In this document: one piece after another, positions 1-9,089 of the stretch
How positions within the stretch are numbered: the first letter of the stretch is position 1
How the letters are laid out: every line of letters begins with the position of its first letter
DNA from: Terana coerulea
Lineage: Eukaryota; Basidiomycota; Agaricomycetes; Polyporales; Phanerochaetaceae
Direction: 5' to 3'
Assembly (NCBI GenBank): GCA_024811115.1
Contig: JAKOGH010000589.1
Span: 1-16,427 of the forward strand
DNA length: 16,427 bases
Notes under the pieces: model-generated
Seen by the model: only the letters and a program-made list of their open reading frames with translations
Database searches by the model: none
Told to the model about the DNA's origin: nothing
Made by a program: the position numbers and the translations under genes

Positions 1-44
1 CTTGCATCGTCTATGTCGTACTCATGTTGGAAGAGAAAGCCCAT
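1..44 (-). CDS. 5' end of a gene running off the left edge (unknown)
   Basis: An ATG at 44-42 opens a frame that runs without a stop to the window edge (13 more codons, beginning MGFLFQHEYD). A TATA-like CATATAAGC lies about 50 bp upstream on the same strand, near 91-99, which is a plausible promoter spacing for a fungal gene with a short leader. Fourteen residues are too few to assign a family. It could be chance; the support is the combination of an open frame and a well-placed TATA-like box. Confidence 0.35.
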   Translation of the reverse strand, partial: MGFLFQHEYDIDDA

Positions 45-90
45 GAAGCGAGAGAGGCCAGAGAGTGACGGTCAAGAGCAGGTCGTGAGC

Positions 91-99
91 GCTTATATG
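91..99 (-). promoter_or_regulatory. TATA-like box for the left-edge gene
   Basis: Read on the minus strand the sequence is CATATAAGC, about 50 bp before the ATG at 44-42. Position and orientation fit a core promoter; the assignment is inferred. Confidence 0.35.
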
Positions 100-465
100 G
101 TTCTGGCCGTGGTGGCGTTTGCGGAGAAATCACAAGCTTAGCACCGAGCGCGGGGTAAAGCAACTAAAGGCGAAATCATCGACTCAAAAGCGTTGACGGG
201 CTGCTTATATTCAAAGAACGGAAGCCAGAGATATAATAATCATGAATATACATGGTCGAGCCTGCGCATGTTGGTTTCCCGCCGAGGTGGCTGTCAGCCC
301 TCTGCGGCGGGTACTCATCCTGGAGACCACGAAAAGGTCTGCGCCAGGAGGCACACCACATCAGTGCGCCTCCCTCCTCCAGGGCCTGTGTCAGCATCCA
401 AAATTTAAATGGGTCGGCCTGATGTCGGAAGCGCGCGCAGGGGGTGTCGGGGTGTCGGTCGCAGC

Positions 466-473
466 TATATAAA
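466..473 (+). promoter_or_regulatory. TATA box, plus strand, gene unclear
   Basis: TATATAAA in a GC-rich setting (GCTATATAAACGGGG) is a strong TATA match. It would start transcripts near 495-505, running into the duplicated segment at 553-720. No ATG-initiated long frame follows: the first ATG downstream is at 660 and opens only 37 codons. Either it drives a non-coding or short transcript, or the true coding start lies in an exon I cannot define. Confidence 0.4.
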
Positions 474-551
474 CGGGGATAAAAGGCAATCAGCGCAGCG
501 GGTCCCGGAGCAGGCCAGGGTTTTCGGGGATAAACGTCCAACTGCCAGCCG

Positions 552-720
552 GACCACCGCCGACAAGCGGCTTCAAGTGTAGCTGTGCACACTACACCTT
601 CCACCACTCGTCTGTGACCCCTCTTCGTCTCCCCAGACCACCGCCAACGAAGGACTTCAAATGCGGCTGCGCACACCGCACCATCCGCCCTCGCCCGTGT
701 CTCCACACCACCCACCACGG
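552..720 (+). repeat. Two tandem copies of a segment of about 86 bp
   Basis: Two diverged copies begin GACCACCGCC at about 552 and 638. Read in one plus-strand frame both give PPPT-x-x-FKC-x-CAH, and several differences between them are silent in that frame (aag/aaa, tgt/tgc twice). The frame is open from about 475 to a TGA near 737 but has no ATG. It may be an exon of an unknown small Cys-containing protein or a non-coding duplication; the sequence does not decide. Confidence 0.5.
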
Positions 721-755
721 TCCCCGAAAACCCTGAAACGATGGCGTACCTTAAT

Positions 756-1166
756 CTACCATAGCCCGGCCAAAACTTGCATCTCGTAGCCCTCCTTGCG
801 GTACTTGATGTCGTAGCGTTCCCGAGCGACATCGAGAGGGATGAGATGCAAGTTGGACTTGAAGAGCGGCTGCGCCAGCGCGGCCTCGAAGTCGGCGTAG
901 GTGGTGGTCGACGTGCGCGTCGTCGATGTCGAGGTCGCCTGCGACGATGACGAGGTCGAGGACGCACAGGTCGAGGACGAGGACGAGGAGGAAGAGCGCG
1001 TCCGGCGCGGCCTGAGGAGGCGGAGGGCGCGGTAGACGATGTTCCGGTTCTTGCGGGTCTCGCTGAGCAGGATGAGGTCCGGCCTCTCCGCCATCTTTGC
1101 ACAGTGGGGGATGTAGAGGAGCGCCTCCGGGGCGACCATGGGCACGGGGGTAGCGTAGTGCTGCAT
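756..1166 (-). CDS. Small Ser/Thr-rich protein of unknown function
   Basis: An intronless frame of 136 codons, reading MQHYATPVPM at the start. A hydrophobic N-terminal part (VAPEALLYIPHCAKMAERPDLILL) leads to a basic stretch (SETRKNRNIVYRALRLLRPRRTR), then about 35 residues of almost pure Ser/Thr, then a compact C-terminus (TYADFEAALAQP, LHLIPLDVARERYDIKYRKE) ending GLW. Low-complexity sequence flanked by ordinary sequence argues that this frame is real and the longer overlapping frames are shadows. An in-frame ATG at 1229 would add 21 Pro/His/Thr-rich residues; 1166 is preferred because the extension looks like leader sequence. A TATA box at 1265-1271 gives an expected start site near 1235-1240. 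I do not recognise the family. Unlike the enzymes to the right, it shows no frameshift. Confidence 0.6.
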   Translation of the reverse strand: MQHYATPVPMVAPEALLYIPHCAKMAERPDLILLSETRKNRNIVYRALRLLRPRRTRSSSSSSSSTCASSTSSSSQATSTSTTRTSTTTYADFEAALAQPLFKSNLHLIPLDVARERYDIKYRKEGYEMQVLAGLW

Positions 1167-1264
1167 GGTGTAGTGTGTGGGTGTGCGTGGGTTGTGCGGG
1201 TGGGATGGATGGATGGGTATGGGGTGCAAGATGCGATGAGAGAAGACAGGGCATGTGCGAGGGA

Positions 1265-1271
1265 TTTTATA
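1265..1271 (-). promoter_or_regulatory. TATA box of the Ser/Thr-rich protein gene
   Basis: Minus-strand GGTATAAAATCCC holds a canonical TATAAAA. It is about 36 bp upstream of the first ATG (1229) and 100 bp upstream of the preferred ATG (1166). Confidence 0.6.
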
Positions 1272-1419
1272 CCTTTCAGAGCCGGGCCCGGCCAGCAGTC
1301 AGCCGCACCGCCAGCCACGTCCCAATCCGTCCTCGATCTGCAGCCTCACAAGAAGTGTGATATACGGAATTTCCACGAGGATCCCGGTGGCTTCTGCGGC
1401 TGACATGGACCGTCCGGGA

Positions 1420-1719
1420 CTACAGTTGTAGGTCTCGAGCGCACTTGCGCGGTGCCATCCTCCGTCGTTCTCGCCTGACGAGTCGTGATTGGTTACCGAC
1501 AATGTGTTCATCGACTCCGGATTTAATAATATCACTCAGGGGCTCCCGCAGCAGATCGTAAGCAATGCGCACCTTTGTACGCCTCAGGCAGGCTAGCGCA
1601 GCACTGTCCGCCGCCTTCGAGTACCCCGCACGTACCCCTATAAGAAGTCGGTTGGGTGACCGAGAATACGGATCGTCGGCTCTTGGACCTAGAAACTCGA
1701 ATCTACTGTTTACATCCAT
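1420..1719 (-). CDS. Unassigned open frame, possible exon
   Basis: A 99-codon frame starting MDVNSRFEFLGPRADD and containing a natural-looking stretch (RIAYDLLREPLSDIIKSG). It has no recognised domain, and I found no convincing TATA box or splice partners. It lies in a 1.8-kb stretch (1270-3043) where the only other coding-like sequence is broken, so it may be an exon or remnant of the same decayed gene or simply chance. Confidence 0.2.
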   Translation of the reverse strand: MDVNSRFEFLGPRADDPYSRSPNRLLIGVRAGYSKAADSAALACLRRTKVRIAYDLLREPLSDIIKSGVDEHIVGNQSRLVRRERRRMAPRKCARDLQL

Positions 1720-1917
1720 ATTGAGAATGCCTGAGGCCCTCTAGCACTCTGTCTCTGCTGTATGGCATAGTGCCCACAATGAGCGCTTAACGCCACGAAG
1801 GGCCCGGAAGTATTGTTATACTTCTGTAACCTTGGCGGTGCAGAACGGAAGCATTTTTGAAACACTGCTGGAAGAGCATACATTGAGATAATAATCTGGA
1901 CGGCGCCATGATGTCGG

Positions 1918-2139
1918 TCACTGCTGTTCTCGCCGAAAACATCGCACGGTGGAATTCATGTGAAAGCTCAGTATCTGCTTCTGAGGCTGACGCAGGCGGT
2001 CGAGATCGAGCTCCGTCGCCGTGTTGAGTAACTAGTCAATGAGATCTTGCGTAATCACTTCTTTTGCGGCTGCAAACTCCCATTGTACTCCGTGGGATCT
2101 AACTATAGCTGTCAGAGGCTGGTAGAACAAATCATATGA
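1918..2139 (-). pseudogene. Degenerate coding remnant, family unknown
   Basis: Read on the minus strand, about 2139-1918 gives protein-like sequence: SYDLFYQPLTAIV, then WEFAAAKEVITQDLID, then a TAG at 2034-2032, then LLNTATELDLDRLRQPQK in the same frame. Upstream, in other frames, are further protein-like bits (EEKHSEVFGQGVHVLH near 2190-2140 and SPKQLDTLFTQSPYL near 2235-2190), as expected of a gene with frameshifts. The TAG sits where a Trp would read naturally. No family is recognised. The rest of 1720-3043 shows nothing I can support; a 64-codon frame at 2642-2836 is unconvincing. Confidence 0.25.
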
Positions 2140-3043
2140 AGAACGTGCACACCTTGACCGAACACTTCGGAGTGCTTCTCCTCAAGTAGGGGCTCTGAGT
2201 GAAGAGTGTGTCCAATTGCTTGGGACTGTTGAGCATATGCTGCGATTCGACTTCATGCTTCTGACGACCTGCGAGCCACACGGACCATGGCCATGTCTCG
2301 GGCATCTTGCATTCGGTGGCGGTGACGCTACATGGCCCGAGTGGTATTCGGAGGTGGATGACTGACACCGAGAGGTGCAATGCGGTCTTTTTGGTACGAT
2401 TATTTATCGAAAGATTATGGAGTGAGCTACATGGTGTAAATGGCAAGTCGAGCTAGAGAGGATGTCGGTAACTTGAATGTGACGTATTTACGTTCTTCTG
2501 ACTGTTCATACGCTGATCTCAGCCTGTTATCCCAATGTCAGATTCTCGAATACATGCTGAATACGGGAACTCAACCGTAATATTGACTGAGTCCGTTCAG
2601 GCGTGACAAGCATCGAACGTGTCGTAGTGGTTGCAAAATACTCATAGACGCCCATTGGGGCTCAAACGCCACCAAGCAACCGGAAGATCCCGGGACTGCG
2701 TCCAGCGCGCTTCAAGATCTCTAGTCACGATTGTCTTCGAGACATCAACAACACGCGTGCACCAGTGCTGAGCTAGGGGTGATTCAGCTACATATGTCCC
2801 CGTTCGACCTTTCGAATGTCGAGCTGTGCAGGTCAATGGACGAGACTCGCATTTATTCCATGCACGCAGGTAGATGTTTATTGTACAATTCGGATGTTAC
2901 TGGAGTTTGATACCTTAGCGACTTTGAGCTGTTCCACTTTCCCCATTTCCACCTATGCTTCCAACCCTAGTCCGATGCGAGACGCACTCCATATGTCTCA
3001 CGCAGGAATAAGAGACCACGTCGGCTCTAGGGCAGGGTCGCTC

Positions 3044-6000
3044 TCAAGAATCACCTACATGTCGGGACGTTCTTAGAATCTGAACAAGCCTGATCATGTG
3101 CGAGGACTCTACCGGGTCGATGACCTTTTTCCCGGATTGAGGGCTGACCTGGTACGCGCTGAGGAATAACGGACCATGTCCAGGAGGCGAGGGGAGGCGG
3201 AATCTAGATTGAGTAGCACATGAGAGTCATCCCGGCACTTGAAGGAACTTGGAGGCGTACCCGATACGCCCTTTGGCGTTGATCAATACCGCCCAGCGGG
3301 AGGTGAGACCCAGGTTCGCGGGAGAGTGCGTCCCAACGATCTGCTGGTGCAGCACCGGGGGCCACTGTGCGCAGAGCAGAGAGCCGGTGACGATATGAGA
3401 GATCTCGTACATATCCGTGCCAGGGACGCGGGACACGTTCCACTAAAACGCACCGCGATGAGTTCAGTCTGCATCGCACGTGCATGTGTGCTATTGGCAG
3501 CTCCACCGTCTGTGGAGGACCTTCGTCGGGAGAGAGAAGAATGACCGGCGTGCCGTCGGTGGCGGATTCGTCCTGGAGGGCAAGAGTTCCTGTACTGAAC
3601 TCGGCGAATCGGATGAGGTACCGTCCAGGGGTGAGTACATGGGGCGGCGCCGGTGTCGAATACGTCTCGGAAGGCAGGGAACTCGAACGCGACCCAGACG
3701 TCGAATGATTGAGGGTCAGGTTTGCCAGATCCCGCCAACCAAGCTGTACGGTCATACAATCAGATAGCACTAACGGAGATGTCGTGCCCACCTACCATGC
3801 CAAGGGTAGTCGACGGTGTCATTCATGCGCAGCAGCGGGTAGCCATCCTTCCCCGTATGCCAAAGCGGGCCGTGCTCGTGCATGCTGGGCACTACGACAA
3901 GCTTCGTCTTAGACAGGTCCGGATCGGCCGGGTTGAAGTCCTGGTCGGGCACCGTCGCCCAGCGCATCCCACCTTCGCCCGTCCCGTTCACGATGCAAGC
4001 GTGGATCTCGCAGAAGGACGCCTCCACGTGGTTATGGAAGCCCGCGGAGACGCCGATGCCAGCCGTCCAGAGTTGGACATGGGCCAGATCGTCCAACGAA
4101 TCGTCGGCGAAGCGGACCTGGAAGCCTACGAGGTTGTAGAACTCGAGGTCCTAGACATGATCATTAGTGAGTGGGAGTCATGCGTTACAGCCCGATGGAC
4201 GTACTTTGAAACGGCCGTGGGCCCAGGGTCGGTCCTCGACCTTCACCCAAGGGAAACTCATGGCGCGCACGTCGTCGGGCATGTATGTCGGGAGAATGTT
4301 GTGCGCCACCAGCTGGTCCATAGAGCTGTAAGGCGGCTGCCCCGACGTAGACGAAGGATGGAAAAGCATGAAGATAGCTCCTTCGTCTCCGCTGCGCAAG
4401 TGATTGGCGGAGACGACCATGGACTCCGCTGTGAAAGGACGTGTCGCGGGAACACGCTTGTGAGAAGTGCTCGCCGTGTCCGTCCAATGAACACTTCCCG
4501 CCATGACTTTCACGCCGGCGATGTGCTTCCTTGACTTCGAGCGACGCTGAGGGGGGTAAGACGACCAGTGTCATCCTTCGAGCCGACACGTCGAGGAACT
4601 CCACCGCCGTAGTGAACTTGGTCGAGCCAGCACGAACCACTTTGAACAGAACTTCCTCGTTGAGCTTCTCAGCAAGAATGCCAGTGGAGAGCAGGAGGTT
4701 GATCGAAGGGTTGGGTGACTCGAAGTAGTTTGGAACGGAATATGAGATCGTTGCGACGTCCTACAGCGAACACAACATAAGCGTAATCCAATAAATAAAT
4801 ACTGACTGAGACGTACCACTTCCGATGAATTTGAATGGAAGTTTGCTGTGGCTATCCTACCCGCCGAAATGTTGCTGATCTTCGACTTGGTAAACTTTCC
4901 CTCGGCGGCATCCACCACTGAGCAACGATGTCAGTACCGAGTACAGCCTGACAAAGTGAAGACTCGCACTTATAACACCAGATTCCCGTGCGATTAAAGT
5001 CTAGAGACTCAGCTCCCATCATGGCGACCAAAAACTCGTCGATACCGTCTCCGTCGATGTCCGCGCAGACGACTTGGTGGATACTCCCGGTGTGCTTCCT
5101 CGTTAAGTGCCGCGAAGTCGTCCAAGACATGGCGAGTCCATTTGGCATCGATAATCCCCATAGGGCGCGTCTGCCGGTTTGGCGTACACCGACACAGTAT
5201 TCCCATGGAATCCCTACATCACTTCAGAAGATGTCCACGCAGCATGAGAGTAGCACATGACTACGTACCTCGGCCGAGCATATGTAGCCAGCAAAATCAT
5301 CGTTGACGCGACCTACGGCAACGGACCCAGCACCCCAATACGGGTTACCTTCCTGAGGGGGGTGGCCCACTCCAACGTTGAAAGTTTTCCACGAGCTGCC
5401 GTCAAACCAGAGCACGTTGATCCCATCCTCGCCCAGCAAAAACGATTTGATCAAACGGGGTTCCAGCCTCGTCGGCAGGAACGACAACCACCTCGTGTAC
5501 AAGGATCTTGTGGGAGACAACCTCCGACGGCCAGTCGCCCTCGGCACTCTTCGGATCGTCGGGAGCGGTATAGATAATGACGGGAGCGGGGTGGTGAGAT
5601 CCTTGGAAGCAACGACGATGGGAACAGCAACGACCTGCGTGCGGTCGCTCCTGGTGAAGTGACCAGCCTTCAGACGGTGCATGCCGGGGCTCGAACCGAT
5701 TGTGCGCCTGAACCCATTGACCGTCGTCGGTCCCTGGGTTCTCAAGCCAGTTGACACGGCCGCCATCAGGCCAAATATCGTCCATAGAGGACCCGTAGCG
5801 GTCGGAGATTATCACTAAGTCACCGTTGAATAAGTTTATTCACGGCAAGAATTGTGAGAGTAAGCGTACCGTCGCTGAAACCGTTGCCCGTGATATCAGC
5901 ATGGTGCATAGTGACAGGAAACTGGAGCTTTGCGAGAGAAACGCTCTTCCAAGTCGATGATCTGGCAGTACACTGGTCAGTATACCGTCCGGAACCTGCT

Positions 6001-6249
6001 GGCAGCAACATACTGGCTCATCGGATCTGCATAGGGGTTGACAAACATCTGGATCTCACTGTTGGACACATTCATGCCTAGTCCATAACCAATGATGTTA
6101 GGATATCTCTTCGAGCCACTACGGAAGGGAAAGGCTTCGATCCAGTATCCGTTGGGACGACCGCCTTGGATGAGCTGGGGTTGGAACAGAGGCAGCACGG
6201 CCGGTTTAGCCGGTTCGCAGAAGGGTTTTAGGAAGGTTTTGCAGTACAT
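3044..6249 (-). CDS. audh: Aldos-2-ulose dehydratase / pyranosone dehydratase, frameshifted
   Basis: Converts glucosone and related aldos-2-uloses by dehydration and isomerisation toward microthecin or cortalcerone (known family role). Exons, 5' to 3': 6249-6014, 5961-5870, 5814-5269, 5213-4968, 4917-4817, 4760-4205, 4150-3796, 3743-3507, 3442-3261, 3203-3044. The spliced product is about 901 residues, matching the roughly 900 of the Phanerochaete enzyme. The N-terminal part is a beta-propeller with metal-loop repeats (VCADIDGDG near residue 345). The C-terminal half holds cupin motifs (FHNHVEASFCEIH near 630-640, then MHEHGPLW). The start MYCKTFLKPF matches the family start. Keeping the conserved frame needs seven single-base indels: an extra base near 5704-5716, 5427-5428, 5156-5159, 5098-5099, 4512-4535 and 3669-3670, and a missing one at 5588-5591. 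No in-frame stop occurs. It is divergent from P2O. Identity is near certain; intactness is not. Confidence 0.9.
4918..4967 (-). other. GC-AG intron in the AUDH gene
   Basis: Splicing from the nearest GT (at 4968) breaks the frame. A GC donor one base further in (GCGAGT) with acceptor TTGCTCAG gives a 50-bp intron containing TACTGAC. It joins the codons for CYK-LVD, which is the sequence expected of the family at this point, with no indel needed in the flanking exon downstream. Confidence 0.6.
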
Positions 6250-6286
6250 CGTCGGGGGTCGGTGAGTAGACAACATATGCAGAGGG

Positions 6287-6294
6287 TCACGTGA
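6287..6294. promoter_or_regulatory. E-box palindrome upstream of AUDH
   Basis: TCACGTGA is a perfect 8-bp palindrome 38 bp upstream of the AUDH ATG. CACGTG cores are bound by bHLH regulators in fungi (established knowledge). A role here is inferred from position only. No TATA box is evident between 6250 and 6430. Confidence 0.3.
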
Positions 6295-6438
6295 AATAGC
6301 CTATGCGTGGTGTGGCTGACAAAATCCCTGAAAAAACTGGATCCGGACGGGCATGACGCTTGGGGTAGAGGGATAGCCTCGAGGTAGTGACAGCGTTCAT
6401 CGTTGAGCATAGTGATAGGCAGGGGTTTGAAAACTCTC

Positions 6439-6757
6439 CAAGGGTTAAGGGTAAGGGTACAGAGGGTAAAGGTAAGGGTTGGGAAAAGTTAACCCTTGTC
6501 TGGCAGAGGTCTGCATGCAAATGCCAGATATATTGCTGTATAGGGCTGTAAGTGTTGTAAGTGCTTTCTATATCAATGCAAGCTACTCAAATAAAAGCTG
6601 ACATTATAAGTAAATGAGAAAAGCACTTAAAGCACTATTTTCTGCTCATTTTGGCAAGAGTCTGAAGGGTAACCCCCAACCCTTACCCTTATAAAGGGCA
6701 AGGGTTTTGAAGGGTAAGGGTAAGGGTTAGCCTTTAAGCATAGAGGGTTTACCCTTG
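6439..6757. mobile_element. Fold-back element with AAGGGT-type arms
   Basis: About 319 bp. The left arm (6439-6497) is runs of GGGTAAGGGT, and the right arm (6661-6757) carries both orientations of the same motif. The ends are inverted (CAAGGGT at 6439, ACCCTTG ending at 6757), as are inner blocks (GGTAAGGGTTGGG on the left, its complement near 6673-6687) and a 9-bp pair in the core (AAGTGCTTT at 6559-6567, AAAGCACTT at 6620-6628). It has no coding capacity. I see no clear target duplication. The architecture matches the element at 10717-11383 although the sequence differs. Confidence 0.55.
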
Positions 6758-8002
6758 CCAATCACTAGTTGAGCACTGGTCTCCACACTGGCAGCATTCA
6801 TGGCTCGATAGCCTCGAGTTCACTGTTCGATGTATTCCAGTCAGCTCTGGGTGGCATGACTTTGGTGAAGGTTTGGGTGCACGCAGCATGAGTCCCTTAC
6901 AGCACAAACTGTAATGACAGATGACCCATGTGTATCAGAATTCAGAGCTACTGTGAGCAACGTTCTTTCATACACGAATGAGAGGTTGCTCGAGCGCTGA
7001 GGAGGTTCAGCGACATTACACCGACCATTTATCACATTCTACAGGCACAAATCAAGGTTACAATGCAATGCGCAGGGAAGACAAGCAATGATAACTCACA
7101 GCCTACACTGAATGGCGGCATGTGAGCACCGCAAACGTTGGCAATGTTCCTCGATGACTGCTGAATTATTATGGTAGGAGAACTGGAGTACGATGAACTC
7201 CATATTTTACAAGCTTCGTCTCCATGGGTATGTCTTGAGGTCTGATGGAGCTCGTGAGGCGGAAGATTTGTCTCTGCAGATAGCATGGACAAGTTGGAGA
7301 ACAGTCCCTTCTACAATAGGCGCCTAACCGCTGCATGCCCCTTCAGGTGTTGCCAGGCTCCGCAAAGGATGCCACTGTCATTCTCACAACAGAGGCTAAT
7401 TCTTAATGATGGGTAACCTGAGATTCATATTCTTCTGACATGGAGAAAATCTCTTTTGAACAGGAGCAACTGAGGGAGACGCCCTTAGGCAGCAGACTGT
7501 ACATCTGAAAAACCCCTTACTATTCCTGCCTAATGCATGCTGATAAGCACTAATTCATTGCACATAAGCTTCAAAGTAACACAACTAGATAAATAGATAC
7601 ATTAGGCCAATAAGGCAGTTTAGTGAGGTCCTTTGCTAATTGTCTTAATTATTCTATATATTAGGGCAATTAGTCCTATTTCTCAGCTATTTGTTTCCTT
7701 ACTGTCCTATTTTGTTCCTTACATGCAGCTATAATACCACTACTGCTTGACTAGTCATCTAAGAAATCCCCCTTCTTAATTTAACCTGATGCTCTGTATT
7801 GCATATTTAGTTATCTACATACAAGACTAAGCTACCTAACACAACAAACTACTTGTACTGTGCAGGTAAGCCCATGCACCATGCACCATACTCACCTGCA
7901 CCGCGCCATGCCCACCTGTGTATCTGTCAGTAACATACTTACGTACACCACTATCCTGGCCCGTGTGTGCACCAGCCCTTCTGACGGAGGGCGCACTTGT
8001 CA
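6758..8002. other. Intergenic stretch without recognisable genes
   Basis: Between the fold-back element and the GC-rich array I see no supported gene. From about 7500 to 7850 the sequence is AT-rich (TTAATTATTCTATATATTAGGG). A frame at 7032-7292 (minus) shows no motif. The stretch forms part of the expanded interval between AUDH and P2O. Confidence 0.5.
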
Positions 8003-8580
8003 GCGTCGGTCTGCACACGTTGTGCTTCGCCACGTCCTGCGCGCCAGCGCCAGCGCGGTGTGCGTGCTGCACTCGTTGGCGTTGTGCTGGGGTAGCTTGC
8101 TACCCTGGTCCCTCGCGTCGTGCGTCGGCCCTTTGTAACGGCGACACGCTTCGCCTGCGTCGGCCTGCGCGCGTCGTGCTTCACCACATCCTGCGCGCCG
8201 GCGTTGGCGTGGTGCACATCCGTTGGCACCGACGTGCGTGCGCCGCTGTCCCGCCCTGCGTATCTTGCGCGTCGCTGTATGCCGGTTTCTTGTGCGTCGG
8301 CGTCGCTCACCTGCGTCGGTCTGCGCGCGTCATGCTTCGCCACGTCCCGCGCCGGTGTTGGTGTTATGCGCGTGCTGCGTTCTGGCGTCGCGCCTGTGTA
8401 GCTTGTTGCGCTGGTCCCGCGTCGTACGTCGGCCCTTGTAGACGGCGGCGCGCTCGCCTACGTCGGCCTGCGTGTGCTGTGCTTCACCACATCCCGCGCG
8501 GCCGCTGCTCGCCGTTGCGTCGTGCCGTGTGCGCCCCGGCTTCTTGTGCGTCGGCGTCGCGGCTGCCGGCGTTGAGCTTG
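8003..8580. repeat. GC-rich tandem array, period about 150 bp
   Basis: Four diverged units begin with a form of GCGTCGGTCTGCGC at about 8003, 8157, 8313 and 8459, spacings of 154, 156 and about 146 bp. Each unit continues with GTGCTTCRCCAC and a TCCYGCGCGCC-like block. The array is sharply GC-rich between AT-rich neighbours. Stops are rare in several frames because of composition, giving a spurious 225-codon frame. It is probably a non-coding satellite-like or element-internal repeat. Confidence 0.65.
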
Positions 8581-8662
8581 TTGCATTGTGCTTGACTACG
8601 CGGGCATTCGCGTGCGGTGTTCGTTGCTAGTGGGGGATGTGTGGTGCCTATTCATGAAAGCA

Positions 8663-8697
8663 CCGTCCATAAGCCGTGCATGCATGGCCATGGACGG
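8663..8697. repeat. Inverted repeat able to form a hairpin
   Basis: CCGTCCAT at 8663-8670 and its complement ATGGACGG at 8690-8697 flank a 19-bp spacer. It lies just after the GC-rich array and could mark an element end; no other evidence. Confidence 0.4.
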
Positions 8698-8983
8698 CTC
8701 TTAGCAGCGGTGGATGCGGCGAGAGGGCCACGTACCTCGTTTGCAGGGAGCCCCTCCTTCAACAGCCTTGCTCGATAATTCACGCGTCCCTCCACTCTTT
8801 GTGTGGTGTCGCTTGGGTCCTGGTGTCGCGGTAGGCGGTTGCGACGCAGCTAACGCGTCAGTTAGGAATGAAGGACCGAGGGAATGAAAGATGACGCCAA
8901 CCAAACGCCGAAGGCTTCAAAAACGTTAAGGCACTTCAATGTACCCAGTAAGTTATGACCATTCTGTACGATGATACACGCAA

Positions 8984-9059
8984 GCCGCTATAGTACAGTT
9001 GTTAATCTACTGGGCGCGTTTACCCATGGTGGTCCTGGGTTCAAGTCCTTGTGGGTGCA
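8984..9059 (+). tRNA. Degenerate tRNA-like unit (tRNA pseudogene or SINE head)
   Basis: A perfect A-box match (TAGTACAGTTG, 8991-9001) and B-box match (GGTTCAAGTCC, 9038-9048) are spaced as in a tRNA gene. A partial cloverleaf fits: about five of seven acceptor pairs, three of four D pairs, an anticodon-like stem TGGG/CCCA (9011-9014 with 9023-9026) and a T arm with one mismatch. A run of six T follows near 9080, as for a Pol III terminator. The mismatches argue against a working tRNA. It may be a tRNA-derived SINE head, but no defined tail is seen. Confidence 0.4.
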
Positions 9060-9089
9060 TTGTGGTTATTTCTGGTCATCTTTTTTGAG

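Noticed and set aside
176..1318. 380-codon minus-strand open frame
   Set aside because: It overlaps the better-supported small protein in another frame, is Arg/Pro/Thr biased, and reads through the GC-rich duplicated segment; a compositional shadow.
2642..2836. 64-codon minus-strand frame
   Set aside because: No motif, no splice or promoter support, and a length expected by chance.
6437..6760. Telomere-like repeat
   Set aside because: The word is AAGGGT in both orientations with irregular spacing inside an inverted element, not a one-way TTAGGG array.
7918..8595. 225-codon plus-strand open frame
   Set aside because: It runs through the GC-rich tandem array, where several frames stay open by composition; the unit spacings are not all multiples of three.
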